A stretch of 64,000 nucleotides of DNA from Coprococcus sp. (GTDB lineage: Bacteria; Bacillota_A; Clostridia; Lachnospirales; Lachnospiraceae): assembly GCA_017624085.1 (NCBI GenBank), contig JAGANU010000004.1, positions 62,001 to 126,000 on the forward strand, in the 5' to 3' direction. Under the pieces are notes generated by a model. It did no database searches and was not told the origin of the DNA. It saw only the letters and a list, made by a program, of their open reading frames with translations. Position 1 is the first letter of the stretch, and each line of letters begins with the position of its first letter. The position numbers were made by a program, and so were the translations under genes. Positions 8,483 through 17,559 of the stretch are shown piece by piece.

Positions 8483-9772
8483 TTAAAAACACCATATTCC
8501 ATACAGTGGTATATTAACCAAACCTTTATCAACATACATATCATCTGTGGATATTCTGACAGAGGTAGTATTGTCATATCTCTGTTTAAATACCCTTGAG
8601 CTCTGAGCCTTTGTATGAGGACTTGTCTGAACATCTACAGGAATAACCTCCCCGTCTCCCTCATATACAAAATCCACCTTTGCTGTAGCCGAAGATATCC
8701 AGAAAAACAGCTCTCCTATGCTTCTATTCATATACAGCTCAGCCAAAGCATACTGCTCAGCAATTATGCCATTTAGTGTATCTAGTACATTCTCTCTGTT
8801 AATATCCTGAACAAGTATACCTGCCATTATTCTAAGTAGTCCATGGTCCAAATGATATAGCTCAAAGGACTTGTCATCCTTCTGCTTTGATAACGGAAGA
8901 ATACCATTTCTCACTCTGTATACCTGTCTCACTACGCCCATTTTCACGAGTTCATTGACCGAAGCCTCATACTCTCTTGCCCTGGCCTTCGGATCAACAT
9001 AGCCATACATAAATTTTTTATTGTCCTTAATCAGCTGAACCGGAATACTGTTCCATATCGCAAGTATCTTACTCTGATATCTCCTTGGAGAGGAGTCTAT
9101 CAGATAATCTGTCATTCTGTCAAGTATAGACTTAAGTACCACGTCAACCCTTTTCAGGTCACCTGTTTTATAATACTCATCCACAGCCTCCGGCATACCT
9201 CCGGTAATAAAAAAAGCTTCAAGCATTGTGTTGATGCTGTCTCTTACCTCATCGCTAATCGGCACAAGCTTCTGATTCTCAATAAATGAACACAGCTTTC
9301 GACCCTTTCCCGCCTTGAGGAACTCTTCAAAACCCATAGGCATCAACTCGTAAACTGATATGTCATCAAGGCACTCAGCTTCTCCCGGCATAGCACCACA
9401 GATTGTTGCAATTACGCATATTCTGCAGCTGGAGTTATATCTTCCATAACTCACAAGATTTTTAAGAAGGCCTTCGCAGTTCTGAGCATTATCAAATATA
9501 AGCAGTTTATCCTTGAAATCGTATTTGTCAAGAGAAGTTGTAAGCTTAGCATGAAGCTTCTCCGGTCTTCTTTCTTTCGTAGCATATGCAGCAAAATCAG
9601 TATACTTGTTCATATCTATTATTATATGATCCGGGAAAAAGCCCATAGCAAAGTCCGTGACAGCCCATGTTTTACCTACAAGCTTGCCACCACGAACCAC
9701 TGCTATTTTATCAGCTCCGGTTTCATACCATGATGCAAGATCATTCATAATATTTCTAAACAAGTATCTCAC
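8483..9772 (-). CDS. AAA-type ATPase with C-terminal DUF4143-like domain
   Basis: A 429-residue protein of the archaeal-type P-loop ATPase family (AAA_14 plus DUF4143). The Walker A motif GGKLVGKT is at residues 28-35. The expected Walker B region reads KLLIFDNAQ, with Asp-Asn instead of the usual Asp-Glu, so hydrolysis could be weakened. The C-terminal half ends in a DUF4143-like nuclease-fold segment with DFVYEGDGEVIPVDVQ, in the place where these proteins show the D...D/E-x-K core, although the final residue is Gln here. The cellular role of this family is poorly known. It is not preceded by an obvious partner other than the 163-residue protein upstream. Confidence 0.82.
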   Translation of the reverse strand: MRYLFRNIMNDLASWYETGADKIAVVRGGKLVGKTWAVTDFAMGFFPDHIIIDMNKYTDFAAYATKERRPEKLHAKLTTSLDKYDFKDKLLIFDNAQNCEGLLKNLVSYGRYNSSCRICVIATICGAMPGEAECLDDISVYELMPMGFEEFLKAGKGRKLCSFIENQKLVPISDEVRDSINTMLEAFFITGGMPEAVDEYYKTGDLKRVDVVLKSILDRMTDYLIDSSPRRYQSKILAIWNSIPVQLIKDNKKFMYGYVDPKARAREYEASVNELVKMGVVRQVYRVRNGILPLSKQKDDKSFELYHLDHGLLRIMAGILVQDINRENVLDTLNGIIAEQYALAELYMNRSIGELFFWISSATAKVDFVYEGDGEVIPVDVQTSPHTKAQSSRVFKQRYDNTTSVRISTDDMYVDKGLVNIPLYGIWCF

Positions 9773-9807
9773 CTCTATTCAATCAAATTACAAAAAGCAC
9801 ATGCGCC

Positions 9808-10299
9808 TTATTCATAAAGGAATTTCTCTCTGAAATATGTTTTAAGAGCAGGCTCATTGATATCTACATACTTAATAATTGTATCATATAAAAATTCCTT
9901 GTATCTATCCCACTGGCTGCCTGACATATCCACAACCTGATGATTCTCGTAAAACTTAATGCCCTGGTTGTTCGTAAGAGTAACGCAGAATGAATAACTG
10001 TTTATATCTCCTTCTACTCCCTCTGATTTTGACACATCTACACGTAACCCACCGTACTTAAGGTTGATTTCTCCTTTCTTAAGGCCAACCTCTTTCTCGA
10101 TAAGTGATATGCACATTTCATCAATCATATCATGGAGAAAGTATTCACGATTTTCGAACAAATATCTTCTAAGTGCCATAAGAATGATGTCATTCTGGGA
10201 ATATCCTGTCAAAGCTGAAAGCTTTTCAATATCTCTCGCCATTCTTGAATCCAGTCTTAACGGCTTACTGGTCATTTCTCTTTTATTAAGTCCTGGCAT
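9808..10299 (-). CDS. Hypothetical protein with ribbon-helix-helix-like N-terminus
   Basis: A 163-residue protein I do not recognise as a named family. Residues ~12-50 (KPLRLDSRMARDIEKLSAL onward, then QNDIILMALRRYLFE) have the beta-helix-helix pattern of ribbon-helix-helix DNA-binding proteins. The rest is an alpha/beta region of unknown fold with no membrane segment. It lies 35 bases upstream of the ATPase gene on the same strand, so the two probably form an operon; a regulatory or DNA-binding partner role is inference. A broken or autoregulated toxin-antitoxin-like pair was considered but there is no toxin signature. Confidence 0.6.
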   Translation of the reverse strand: MPGLNKREMTSKPLRLDSRMARDIEKLSALTGYSQNDIILMALRRYLFENREYFLHDMIDEMCISLIEKEVGLKKGEINLKYGGLRVDVSKSEGVEGDINSYSFCVTLTNNQGIKFYENHQVVDMSGSQWDRYKEFLYDTIIKYVDINEPALKTYFREKFLYE

Positions 10300-10335
10300 T
10301 TTATTCTCCTTCTAGTAATATAAATTATGTCGGAT

Positions 10336-10367
10336 AAAAATCCCGGAGGATATATGTCCTCCGGGAT
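10336..10367 (-). terminator. Terminator of the Sel1-repeat gene
   Basis: An 11-bp GC-rich stem (10357-10367 with 10340-10350) with a six-base loop is followed by TTTTT on the minus strand, 26 bases after the stop codon of the Sel1-repeat gene. Confidence 0.93.
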
Positions 10368-10393
10368 ATAATATAATGGACACTTTATTACTA

Positions 10394-13114
10394 TTATTCT
10401 CCCTTTCCAATTGAAAGGAAACCACTTTCATTTGTCTTAAGAAGGAAAGCAAGACCAATATTCTTCTTACCATCACCTGTAGCCTTGTATATCTCTCCTG
10501 TCTCTACAAGAGATTTTGCAATGGCAATAAGCACATCCTTAAACTGCATCATCTGACGTCTATCCTTTGAGCTAAGCTTAAAGATATACTGATTCTTAGA
10601 ACTAATAAGCAGAATGCTGAAGGTATGTACATTGTCCTTAGATGATCTTATTGCTGAACCAATCATTCTTGAATTGGCAATAATTACATCTGCGTTCTCA
10701 TCAGGAAGATATTCAGATACAATAAGCTTGTATATCTTAAGATAATCCTGTTCAGCAGTTGCATTAACAGGCATCTCAGCAACAGCAAACTCCACAACGG
10801 AATCTGCCATCTTTATTGTACCGCCCTCATCATTGATTACTGCATTACACTCCTTTGGAACACACAGTCTGAAGAACTTATTCTCTACAACCTTTTGTCC
10901 CTTTGCAGGCTCTCTTAGAATTAAATCAACATAATTCATCTCAAGCTTATTCATCGCGACGATTGCAGACTCATCTCCGGTTTCAGCCAGATCAATAAGT
11001 GCATCATACAGGCTCCATATCTGTTGGGTGGTAGTAGGAACAAGACTTATAAGCTTCTCTATGGCAGGAACATATCCCATGCTCGCATTCTCAATGTAAA
11101 GCTTAATGGCCTCTTCTTCTGAAAGTCCTTTCTCAACTTTATAATTAATAACCTTAAAAAGATTCTCCTTATCCCAATCATCATAGTTGGCGTTGAAGGC
11201 CTTCTCAAAATACTTAATACTCTTTATCTCGCCCTTGAAGTTCTCCTGTTTTTCCTGAACCTGATATATTCTTCCAAGCTCATAACCAGCTTTTGCACTT
11301 CCAAGTCCCAAGGCTTCAAGATATGCCTTTTCTATTTCATATGGTGTTGCAATGTAGAATATCTGTCTCTGCTTCATCATTGCAATCTTGATAGCTGCCG
11401 ACTCACTTCCGGCCTGAACAGCTCTCTCCCATTTATCAACAGCGGTCTGAAGATCCTCGCCACCGAGCTCCTCAAGGTCTTTGATATATCCCTCAGCCTC
11501 CTGGATTCCATTCTCACGGGCCTTCTTAAAATATGACAGAGCCTTTGCTCCATCTCTCTTTGTCCTAAGAAGTCCATAATAATAAATTCTTCCAAGATAG
11601 AATGCCACTCTCTTGTGACCAAGTCTTTCTGCATTCTCATACCAGTTAACAGCCTTCATATAATCCTTAAGCTGCTGGTCGTATACAATTCCAAGGAGGA
11701 ATGCCAGCTCAGGATCCTTTGTAGCATCAAAGAGTTGTTTCGCGTAACTGATAGTCTTTTCAACATCCCTGTATGGACTGTCCTCATCATAATACAGCTC
11801 AATGAGCAGATAGCTTGCCTTTATACTTCCAAGCTTAAGCGCCTGCTTTGCTGCTCTCATGGCGCCCTCATAATCCTCGAGGTAGTAGCAGTATATTGCC
11901 TCATTGTAATACTGCATATCCTTTCGGTTTGCACTATGCTCACTTGCAAGAGTAGGATCAACAAACGCAAATGAATTGGCAGTTTCAAAGATGATCTCCT
12001 CGTACTGCTCTATAATCTCCATGGTAGCGCACACAAATCTCATACATGCAAGTCTTCTTCCATGGTAGAAAGCAAATGATACTATACCCTTCTCCATATC
12101 CTTGTGATAGTAGGTTGTACATATACCATCCGCATACTCTGTAACATACGCCTTAAGCTGAAGATCCTCATCAAATGCGTCGTTACAGTATCTAAGGTAA
12201 TTCTCAAGCGTCATCTTGGAATCCTTTGGAACGCTGTCATAATATACATACATGGCAAAATCCTTGTATGTAAGACTTGGTGCGTAATATTCCTCTCCTG
12301 TGGATTCATTGATTGTCTTCACCCAGCCCTTTGGAAGCTTATGAATAAAGCCCTCTACCTGATCGTGTACATATGTATACTGATACTGAAGTCTTGATGC
12401 CTCAATAACCTTATATCTTGGCTCCTTGCCCTTAGCCTTTCTCGACTCCGCAATATCTGTATACAGCTTGTCCTTCTCCTCAAATTCAAGACTGTCTCCA
12501 TGAGTACTCATGTACTCAACGCGCTCATAGGAAGCTTTCGCCTTTGCATCTCCTGAATCAGCAAGCTTCTTATACCACATCATTGCCTTCTCAAGGTCTA
12601 CAGGCACGACATAATCACTCTTATTACCATACTCATCAACACGGTTAAGTCCACTCTCATATATTGAACCAAGGCTCATATATGCAGCCTTTATGCCATA
12701 TTCTGTTGCAGCAAGCTCATAATACTTTATAGCCTTAGAAAAATTCTGAACCTCAAGCAACATCTTAGCAAGCTTAAAGATTACATCTCCATCATGATTC
12801 TGATTGACATATTTCTCGTAATACTTAGTTGCTCTGTTAAGATCCACATCTACAACCGCATTCCTGTACTTACCGGTCTCATAAAACTCTGCAAGTGCAA
12901 GAAGGGCATCATCGCCATATGATTTATACTGTGCATCCATGATTCCAATATCAACTACCTGCTCTAATATAGTTACCGATTCCTCTGCATCGCCGTTGTC
13001 CATAAGATTCATAGCCTTATTAAACTGAAGCTCAACGTTGTTAACCGGTTCTCTTCTCTTTGAGAATCTGGATACAAATGGTATCTTCTTTAATAATCCA
13101 TCAAAAAATCCCAT
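10394..13114 (-). CDS. Sel1-like/TPR repeat protein
   Basis: A 906-residue soluble protein built largely of alpha-helical Sel1-like/TPR repeats. Typical copies are AYMSLGSIYESG (about 145), AFYLGRIYYYGLL (about 505) and AGYELGRIYQVQE (about 610). A non-repeat alpha/beta region (about 245-380) separates the two repeat blocks, and a similar domain is found near the C-terminus (about 750-870). Sel1 repeats act as scaffolds for protein contacts. No signal peptide or transmembrane segment is visible. It is monocistronic, with its own promoter at 13150-13178 and terminator at 10336-10367. The specific partner is unknown. Confidence 0.85.
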   Translation of the reverse strand: MGFFDGLLKKIPFVSRFSKRREPVNNVELQFNKAMNLMDNGDAEESVTILEQVVDIGIMDAQYKSYGDDALLALAEFYETGKYRNAVVDVDLNRATKYYEKYVNQNHDGDVIFKLAKMLLEVQNFSKAIKYYELAATEYGIKAAYMSLGSIYESGLNRVDEYGNKSDYVVPVDLEKAMMWYKKLADSGDAKAKASYERVEYMSTHGDSLEFEEKDKLYTDIAESRKAKGKEPRYKVIEASRLQYQYTYVHDQVEGFIHKLPKGWVKTINESTGEEYYAPSLTYKDFAMYVYYDSVPKDSKMTLENYLRYCNDAFDEDLQLKAYVTEYADGICTTYYHKDMEKGIVSFAFYHGRRLACMRFVCATMEIIEQYEEIIFETANSFAFVDPTLASEHSANRKDMQYYNEAIYCYYLEDYEGAMRAAKQALKLGSIKASYLLIELYYDEDSPYRDVEKTISYAKQLFDATKDPELAFLLGIVYDQQLKDYMKAVNWYENAERLGHKRVAFYLGRIYYYGLLRTKRDGAKALSYFKKARENGIQEAEGYIKDLEELGGEDLQTAVDKWERAVQAGSESAAIKIAMMKQRQIFYIATPYEIEKAYLEALGLGSAKAGYELGRIYQVQEKQENFKGEIKSIKYFEKAFNANYDDWDKENLFKVINYKVEKGLSEEEAIKLYIENASMGYVPAIEKLISLVPTTTQQIWSLYDALIDLAETGDESAIVAMNKLEMNYVDLILREPAKGQKVVENKFFRLCVPKECNAVINDEGGTIKMADSVVEFAVAEMPVNATAEQDYLKIYKLIVSEYLPDENADVIIANSRMIGSAIRSSKDNVHTFSILLISSKNQYIFKLSSKDRRQMMQFKDVLIAIAKSLVETGEIYKATGDGKKNIGLAFLLKTNESGFLSIGKGE

Positions 13115-13149
13115 ATAATGTCCCTCCGACCAATGTCCATTGATAATTT

Positions 13150-13178
13150 ATTTTACCACATACAAACCACGGGTGCAA
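13150..13178 (-). promoter_or_regulatory. Promoter of the Sel1-repeat gene
   Basis: TTGCAC (13173-13178) and TAAAAT (13150-13155) with a 17-base spacer on the minus strand, about 35 bases before the gene's start codon. Confidence 0.65.
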
Positions 13179-13240
13179 CAAAATTACCAATATATCATAT
13201 GTGATTTATACTATTATTACAATAATCTTCCAGTATATTA

Positions 13241-13498
13241 CTAGTTACTCTTTTCAAGGTATTTTGCAAGAGCATCAACAGCAACTTCTTCATCAGCTCC
13301 GTCAGCAACAACCTTAAGCTGTGTTCCATTTGAAAAATCCATACTCATCATACCCATGATACTCTTAGCATTGATTTTCTTGTCTCCCGTTACAAAATGA
13401 ATCTTGCTCTCATACTGACTTGCAATCTGAACCAATACTGCAACCGGTCTCTCCTCTGCTTCTCCCATCATTGATACAACAACTGTTTTCTCGATCAT
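13241..13498 (-). CDS. HPr-like (Crh-type) protein lacking the PTS histidine
   Basis: An 85-residue HPr-fold protein. Aligned by eye without gaps to Bacillus HPr, Arg17-Pro18 and the regulatory Ser46 site (KSIMGMMSM) are kept, but the phosphotransfer residue His15 is Glu. It therefore cannot carry phosphate from enzyme I to sugar permeases. By analogy to B. subtilis Crh, which has Gln15 and likewise follows whiA, it may be phosphorylated at Ser46 by HPr kinase and act as a catabolite-repression cofactor. hprK lies 4 kb upstream in the same cluster. It follows whiA by 18 bases with AAGGAGG before its ATG, so it ends the murB-rapZ-whiA operon. The name Crh is inference. Confidence 0.88.
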   Translation of the reverse strand: MIEKTVVVSMMGEAEERPVAVLVQIASQYESKIHFVTGDKKINAKSIMGMMSMDFSNGTQLKVVADGADEEVAVDALAKYLEKSN

Positions 13499-13516
13499 TA
13501 CATCCTCCTTGGGCTT

Positions 13517-14467
13517 TTACAGCCCCCTAATTTCATCTGCTATTTCGCTTATTTTTCTTAATCTATGATTAACCCCCGACTTTCCTATTGGAGGAGTCAT
13601 CATCTCGCCAAGCTCTTTTAAAGAGGCATCCTCATTCTCAAGTCTGGCAACTGCCAAAGCCTGAAGATTATCCGGCAGGTAAAAAGGTCCCTTTGTCTCC
13701 ATAATAAAGATAATATCCTCAATCTGCTTTACTGCAGCACTGACGGTCTTATTGAGGTTCGCCGCTTCGCAATTAACCCTTCGGTTGATCTTGTTCCTGA
13801 TTTCCTTTTTGATACGAATATTCTCCATATTCATCAGAGAAATGTGAGCTCCCATTATTCCAAGCATACTGACTATCATCTCTCCATCCTTAAGATACAC
13901 AACATAATATCTTTTACGCTGGATAATTCTGGATGAAATATCAAAGCCATTTATTATGTTTGATATGAACTCTGCTCTTTCTCTGTTTTCACACACAATT
14001 TCCATATGATATCCCTTATTGGGATCACTTATCGAGCCGGAGGTCATAAATACCCCCTTTATATAAGCCCGCCTGCAGCACTGGCTTCTAAGATCCAGCC
14101 TTTCAATCTTCATATCCTGGCAAAACACCTTTTCCGATGTTGTACCATCAAAGTCTATTTTCAATGTAATAAGAATATTTCTTACAATATCCGGAGAATT
14201 AATCTCCATTTTATATATACGACTGTTCTCCCCTGTTCTCTTAACGCTTGCATCAGGAACGCATCCAAACAGCCTTCTAAGAAGCATCGCTATTTCCCTT
14301 GCGATTACACTTCTCTCAGTAACAATCACAATAGACGAAGGAGAGCTTCTCCAGTATCTCACATATGCCACCATGGACAACATTCCTGAGAGCTCTGCAA
14401 TCTGACAATGTCTGGCTCCCGAATTACCTCCGGCAAGCTCAGCCTTTACTTCTGAAGAAAATGACAC
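13517..14467 (-). CDS. whiA: DNA-binding protein WhiA
   Basis: WhiA is a sporulation/cell-division regulator conserved in Gram-positive bacteria; in Bacillus it binds DNA and affects chromosome segregation and division. The 316-residue length matches. The N-terminal ~210 residues are the LAGLIDADG-homing-endonuclease-like region, and the last ~90 contain the WhiA helix-turn-helix (ending LGEMMTPPIGKSGVNHRLRKI). The start is GTG with AAGGTGA upstream. It lies between rapZ (24 bases) and the HPr-like gene (18 bases) in the conserved cluster. Confidence 0.96.
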   Translation of the reverse strand: MSFSSEVKAELAGGNSGARHCQIAELSGMLSMVAYVRYWRSSPSSIVIVTERSVIAREIAMLLRRLFGCVPDASVKRTGENSRIYKMEINSPDIVRNILITLKIDFDGTTSEKVFCQDMKIERLDLRSQCCRRAYIKGVFMTSGSISDPNKGYHMEIVCENRERAEFISNIINGFDISSRIIQRKRYYVVYLKDGEMIVSMLGIMGAHISLMNMENIRIKKEIRNKINRRVNCEAANLNKTVSAAVKQIEDIIFIMETKGPFYLPDNLQALAVARLENEDASLKELGEMMTPPIGKSGVNHRLRKISEIADEIRGL

Positions 14468-14491
14468 ATCTTCACCTTCCTTAACACAGAC

Positions 14492-15370
14492 CTACATTTT
14501 CTTTACTATTGAATCCTTTGCAATATCCCTGTGAACGATTCTGACTGTATATTTTGACTTCTGCAATCTGTCATATACTGCATTTGCAATTGTCACGGAT
14601 CTATGCTTTCCACCTGTACATCCAATGGATATAACAAGCTGGTTCTTTCCCTCTTTTATATAATTTGGAATAAGGAATGATATCATATCAAGGAATTTAT
14701 CTACAAATTCCGGGCCCTCACTGCAGTTCATAACATAATCCTGAACCGCCTTGTCGTTGCCTGTAAGGCTTCTAAGCTCCAAATCATAATAAGGATTCGG
14801 CAAAAACCTCACATCCTGAACAATATCCGAATCTCTCGGTATTCCATACTTAAAGCCAAATGACATAACTGTTATTATAAAATTGGAATATTCCTCATTC
14901 TTAACAAATATCTTGTCAAGCTCTGCCTTAAATTCTCTCACTAGAAGATTGGTGGTATCAATAATATAGTCAGCCTCTTCCTTTAAAAAGCCAATCAGTT
15001 CTCTCTCCTTTTTTATACCATCAATTATTCTCCCGCCCTTTACGGAAAGTGGGTGGTTTCTCCTAGTCTCCTTGTATCTTTTTACAAGGGTCGCATCAGA
15101 GCTTTCAATAAACAGTATCTCATACTGCATTCCCTCATGCTTTATCTCAGACAGACATGAATTAAGCTGGGATAGGGCTCTTCCACTCCTTATGTCCACG
15201 CTGATTGCCACATCATCCACCTGAATCTGTTCGTCGTATGCAATCTCTGCAAATCTTTTGATTAGCTGTATTGGCAGATTGTCAACGCAAAAGAAGCCTG
15301 CATCTTCTAGAGTCTTAAGTGCCGTAGCCTTTCCTGCGCCACTCATTCCGGTCACTATTACGAATCTCAT
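14492..15370 (-). CDS. rapZ: RapZ/YvcJ family nucleotide-binding protein
   Basis: A 292-residue P-loop protein. In E. coli RapZ guides RNase E to the sRNA GlmZ and so controls amino-sugar synthesis; in Bacillus YvcJ hydrolyses GTP and affects competence. The N-terminal P-loop is GMSGAGKAT at residues 8-16; the residue after the Lys is Ala where Ser/Thr is usual, with Thr next. The C-terminal domain has the family's SFGFKYG, DVRFLPNPYY and SIGCTGGKHRSV motifs. It sits between murB and whiA. The usual yvcK neighbour is missing here. Confidence 0.95.
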   Translation of the reverse strand: MRFVIVTGMSGAGKATALKTLEDAGFFCVDNLPIQLIKRFAEIAYDEQIQVDDVAISVDIRSGRALSQLNSCLSEIKHEGMQYEILFIESSDATLVKRYKETRRNHPLSVKGGRIIDGIKKERELIGFLKEEADYIIDTTNLLVREFKAELDKIFVKNEEYSNFIITVMSFGFKYGIPRDSDIVQDVRFLPNPYYDLELRSLTGNDKAVQDYVMNCSEGPEFVDKFLDMISFLIPNYIKEGKNQLVISIGCTGGKHRSVTIANAVYDRLQKSKYTVRIVHRDIAKDSIVKKM

Positions 15371-15401
15371 AATACACCTCCCAAAAAGCTAAGTAAAGCA
15401 C

Positions 15402-16325
15402 CTACAGCTCCGTAAAATCACCTAAAAATCTTACTTCAGGCTCAATGGATACTCCAAACATACATTTTACTTCATTTTGAACATATCGGATCAGCTGCGC
15501 TATGTCTTTTGCAGTAGCTCCGCCTTTATTTATAATAAATCCGCAATGCTTTTCAGCCACCTGGGCGCCGCCTATGCTTTTGCCCCGAAGTCCCGCATCC
15601 ATAATAAGCTTTCCGGCAAAATACCCCTCCGGTCTTTTAAAGGTTGAACCGGCAGAAGGATATTCTAAAGGCTGTTTTGATATTCTTGACTCGCCAAGCT
15701 CCTTCATTCTTCCGGTTATAACGCTCCTGTCACCTTTGGATAATCGTAATACGGTGCTAAGAACTATAAGCTTCTTTTCTTCAACCACACTGTGTCTGTA
15801 GCCGAAATCCATATCACTATTTTTCAGCACAAAAATATTGCCGGAATAATCCATAACAGTAACAGTATCTACTATATCCTTCATCTCACCGCCGTAGGCT
15901 CCTGCATTCATAAATACCGCGCCACCTATGCTTCCCGGTATACCGGATGCAAATTCCATTCCTGTAAGACTGTTATCTCTTGCAAATGCACTTACTCTTG
16001 AAAGCATTGCCCCTGCCTGGGTAAATATAAAGTTACCGGAAACACTTATGTCATCAAAGCCCTCTGACAAGTCAATAATAACCCCTCTGTACCCACTGTC
16101 AGACACAAGCAGATTGCTTCCGTTTCCCAAAATAAAAAACGGAATCTTATACTCATCCAGATATCTGATAACTCCGGCAAGCTGACGTTCATTCTGTGGC
16201 TTAACAAAAAAATCAGCAGGTCCTCCCACTCTGAAGGTAGTATGACATTTCATCTGCTCATCCATCAAAACATTGCCGGCTCCAACTATTTCTGTAATAC
16301 TGCTTAATATATCTATACTAGACAT
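15402..16325 (-). CDS. murB: UDP-N-acetylmuramate dehydrogenase
   Basis: MurB reduces UDP-GlcNAc-enolpyruvate to UDP-MurNAc with NADPH and FAD, an early cytosolic step of peptidoglycan synthesis. The 307-residue protein has the FAD-binding motifs FILGNGSNLLVSD and ASGIPGSIGGAVFMNAGAYG, the YPSAGSTFKRP motif (catalytic Ser region of type II MurB), and the C-terminal Glu region near IEPEVRFLG. The start has GAGG upstream. It heads the operon murB-rapZ-whiA-HPr-like, with a promoter at 16428-16456. Confidence 0.97.
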   Translation of the reverse strand: MSSIDILSSITEIVGAGNVLMDEQMKCHTTFRVGGPADFFVKPQNERQLAGVIRYLDEYKIPFFILGNGSNLLVSDSGYRGVIIDLSEGFDDISVSGNFIFTQAGAMLSRVSAFARDNSLTGMEFASGIPGSIGGAVFMNAGAYGGEMKDIVDTVTVMDYSGNIFVLKNSDMDFGYRHSVVEEKKLIVLSTVLRLSKGDRSVITGRMKELGESRISKQPLEYPSAGSTFKRPEGYFAGKLIMDAGLRGKSIGGAQVAEKHCGFIINKGGATAKDIAQLIRYVQNEVKCMFGVSIEPEVRFLGDFTEL

Positions 16326-16427
16326 GTGTACCTCAATTTCCCTGTCTCAATTATTCTATTCTGCATAAATTAAAAAGTCCTTAATGCAGATACTTTTTTG
16401 TCGACTTTTTAAACAATGACTAGAAAT

Positions 16428-16456
16428 ATCATACATTAAAGACTTTTATAATTCAA
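16428..16456 (-). promoter_or_regulatory. Probable promoter of murB-rapZ-whiA operon
   Basis: TTGAAT (16451-16456) and TATGAT (16428-16433) with a 17-base spacer on the minus strand. The ~95-base leader contains an imperfect A/T-rich inverted repeat around 16370-16413. The rest of the 265-base gap up to glk shows nothing else I can support. Confidence 0.55.
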
Positions 16457-16591
16457 TATCAAAAATAAATAGAAAAATGACATCTAAGCTCGATACTTTG
16501 GCAAATTCAACAATTTTTTCTGTAAATTACTTCCAATAGCAGCTATAAAGTCACATCAGATCAATTGATATGACTTGCATTTTACTACAAA

Positions 16592-17533
16592 TTATTTGCC
16601 AAGTATACTGCATGCAGCGCCATATATACCTGCATCATTTCCAAGCTCAGCAAGAGCAAACTGTGTTTTTTTACAAGCATGGAAGGCATATTTCTCAAAG
16701 TAGCTCTGAACCGCATCTGTGAGAATTGAACCGGCCTTTGAAACTCCGCCACCAATAACAAATATTTCAGGATCCACAACACAAGCAATCATCGCAAGGC
16801 TTCTTCCAAGTATCTCAGCCTGCTTATCTACAACCTCTCCTGCCAGCTCATCTCCCGCCTTTGCAAGATCAAATACATCCTTTGCTGTAACTGCATCCAG
16901 CTTTCTAAGTCCCGACTCCTTGTCTGAGGCTTCCATAGCTCTTTTAGCAAGGCGAACAACTCCCGTAGCTGACGTGTACTGTTCAAGGCAGCCCGTATTG
17001 CCACATCCGCATATCTCTGTCTCATCTGTATCCACACATATGTGTCCAATCTCACCACCTGCTCCGTTCACACCGAAAAGCATCTTGCTGTTAAGAATTA
17101 TACCGCCGCCAACTCCTGTTCCAAGAGTAACCATTACAACATTGCTGTGACCTTTTCCGCCACCTTGCCACATCTCGCCGAGAGCGGCAACATTTGCATC
17201 GTTTCCGGCCTTTACAGGCAAGTTAACAAGGGCGCCAAGCTCCTTTTCAACATTCAGTATTCCCCAGCCAAGGTTTACACACTTAAGTACTGTTCCGTCC
17301 TCTCTTACCGGTCCCGGAACGCCTATGCCAACGCCCTCAACATCACTGATAAGAAGGCCCTTATCTTCAATTGTTTTCTTTATTGAAGCTGCGATATCAG
17401 GAAGAACGTTTTTTCCCCCATCCTCAGTTCTTGTCTTAATCTCCCACTTGTCAAGAAGCTCTCCGTCTACTGTAAAAAGCCCCATCTTAACAGTAGTTCC
17501 TCCAACATCAACTCCAAATACGTACTTCGCCAT
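16592..17533 (-). CDS. glk: ROK-family glucokinase
   Basis: A 313-residue ROK kinase that phosphorylates glucose to glucose-6-phosphate with ATP. The phosphate-binding motif DVGGTTVKMG is at residues 9-18, and the ROK zinc-binding signature CGCGNTGCLEQY is at about 173-184, preceded by GEIGHICVD with the zinc/substrate His. No DNA-binding N-terminal domain is present, which separates it from ROK repressors. The start has AAAGGAG. It follows hprK by 26 bases, so the two are one transcript, linking sugar entry with HPr-kinase control. Confidence 0.94.
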   Translation of the reverse strand: MAKYVFGVDVGGTTVKMGLFTVDGELLDKWEIKTRTEDGGKNVLPDIAASIKKTIEDKGLLISDVEGVGIGVPGPVREDGTVLKCVNLGWGILNVEKELGALVNLPVKAGNDANVAALGEMWQGGGKGHSNVVMVTLGTGVGGGIILNSKMLFGVNGAGGEIGHICVDTDETEICGCGNTGCLEQYTSATGVVRLAKRAMEASDKESGLRKLDAVTAKDVFDLAKAGDELAGEVVDKQAEILGRSLAMIACVVDPEIFVIGGGVSKAGSILTDAVQSYFEKYAFHACKKTQFALAELGNDAGIYGAACSILGK

Positions 17534-17559
17534 TGTTCTTTTCTCCTTTATAATATGTT

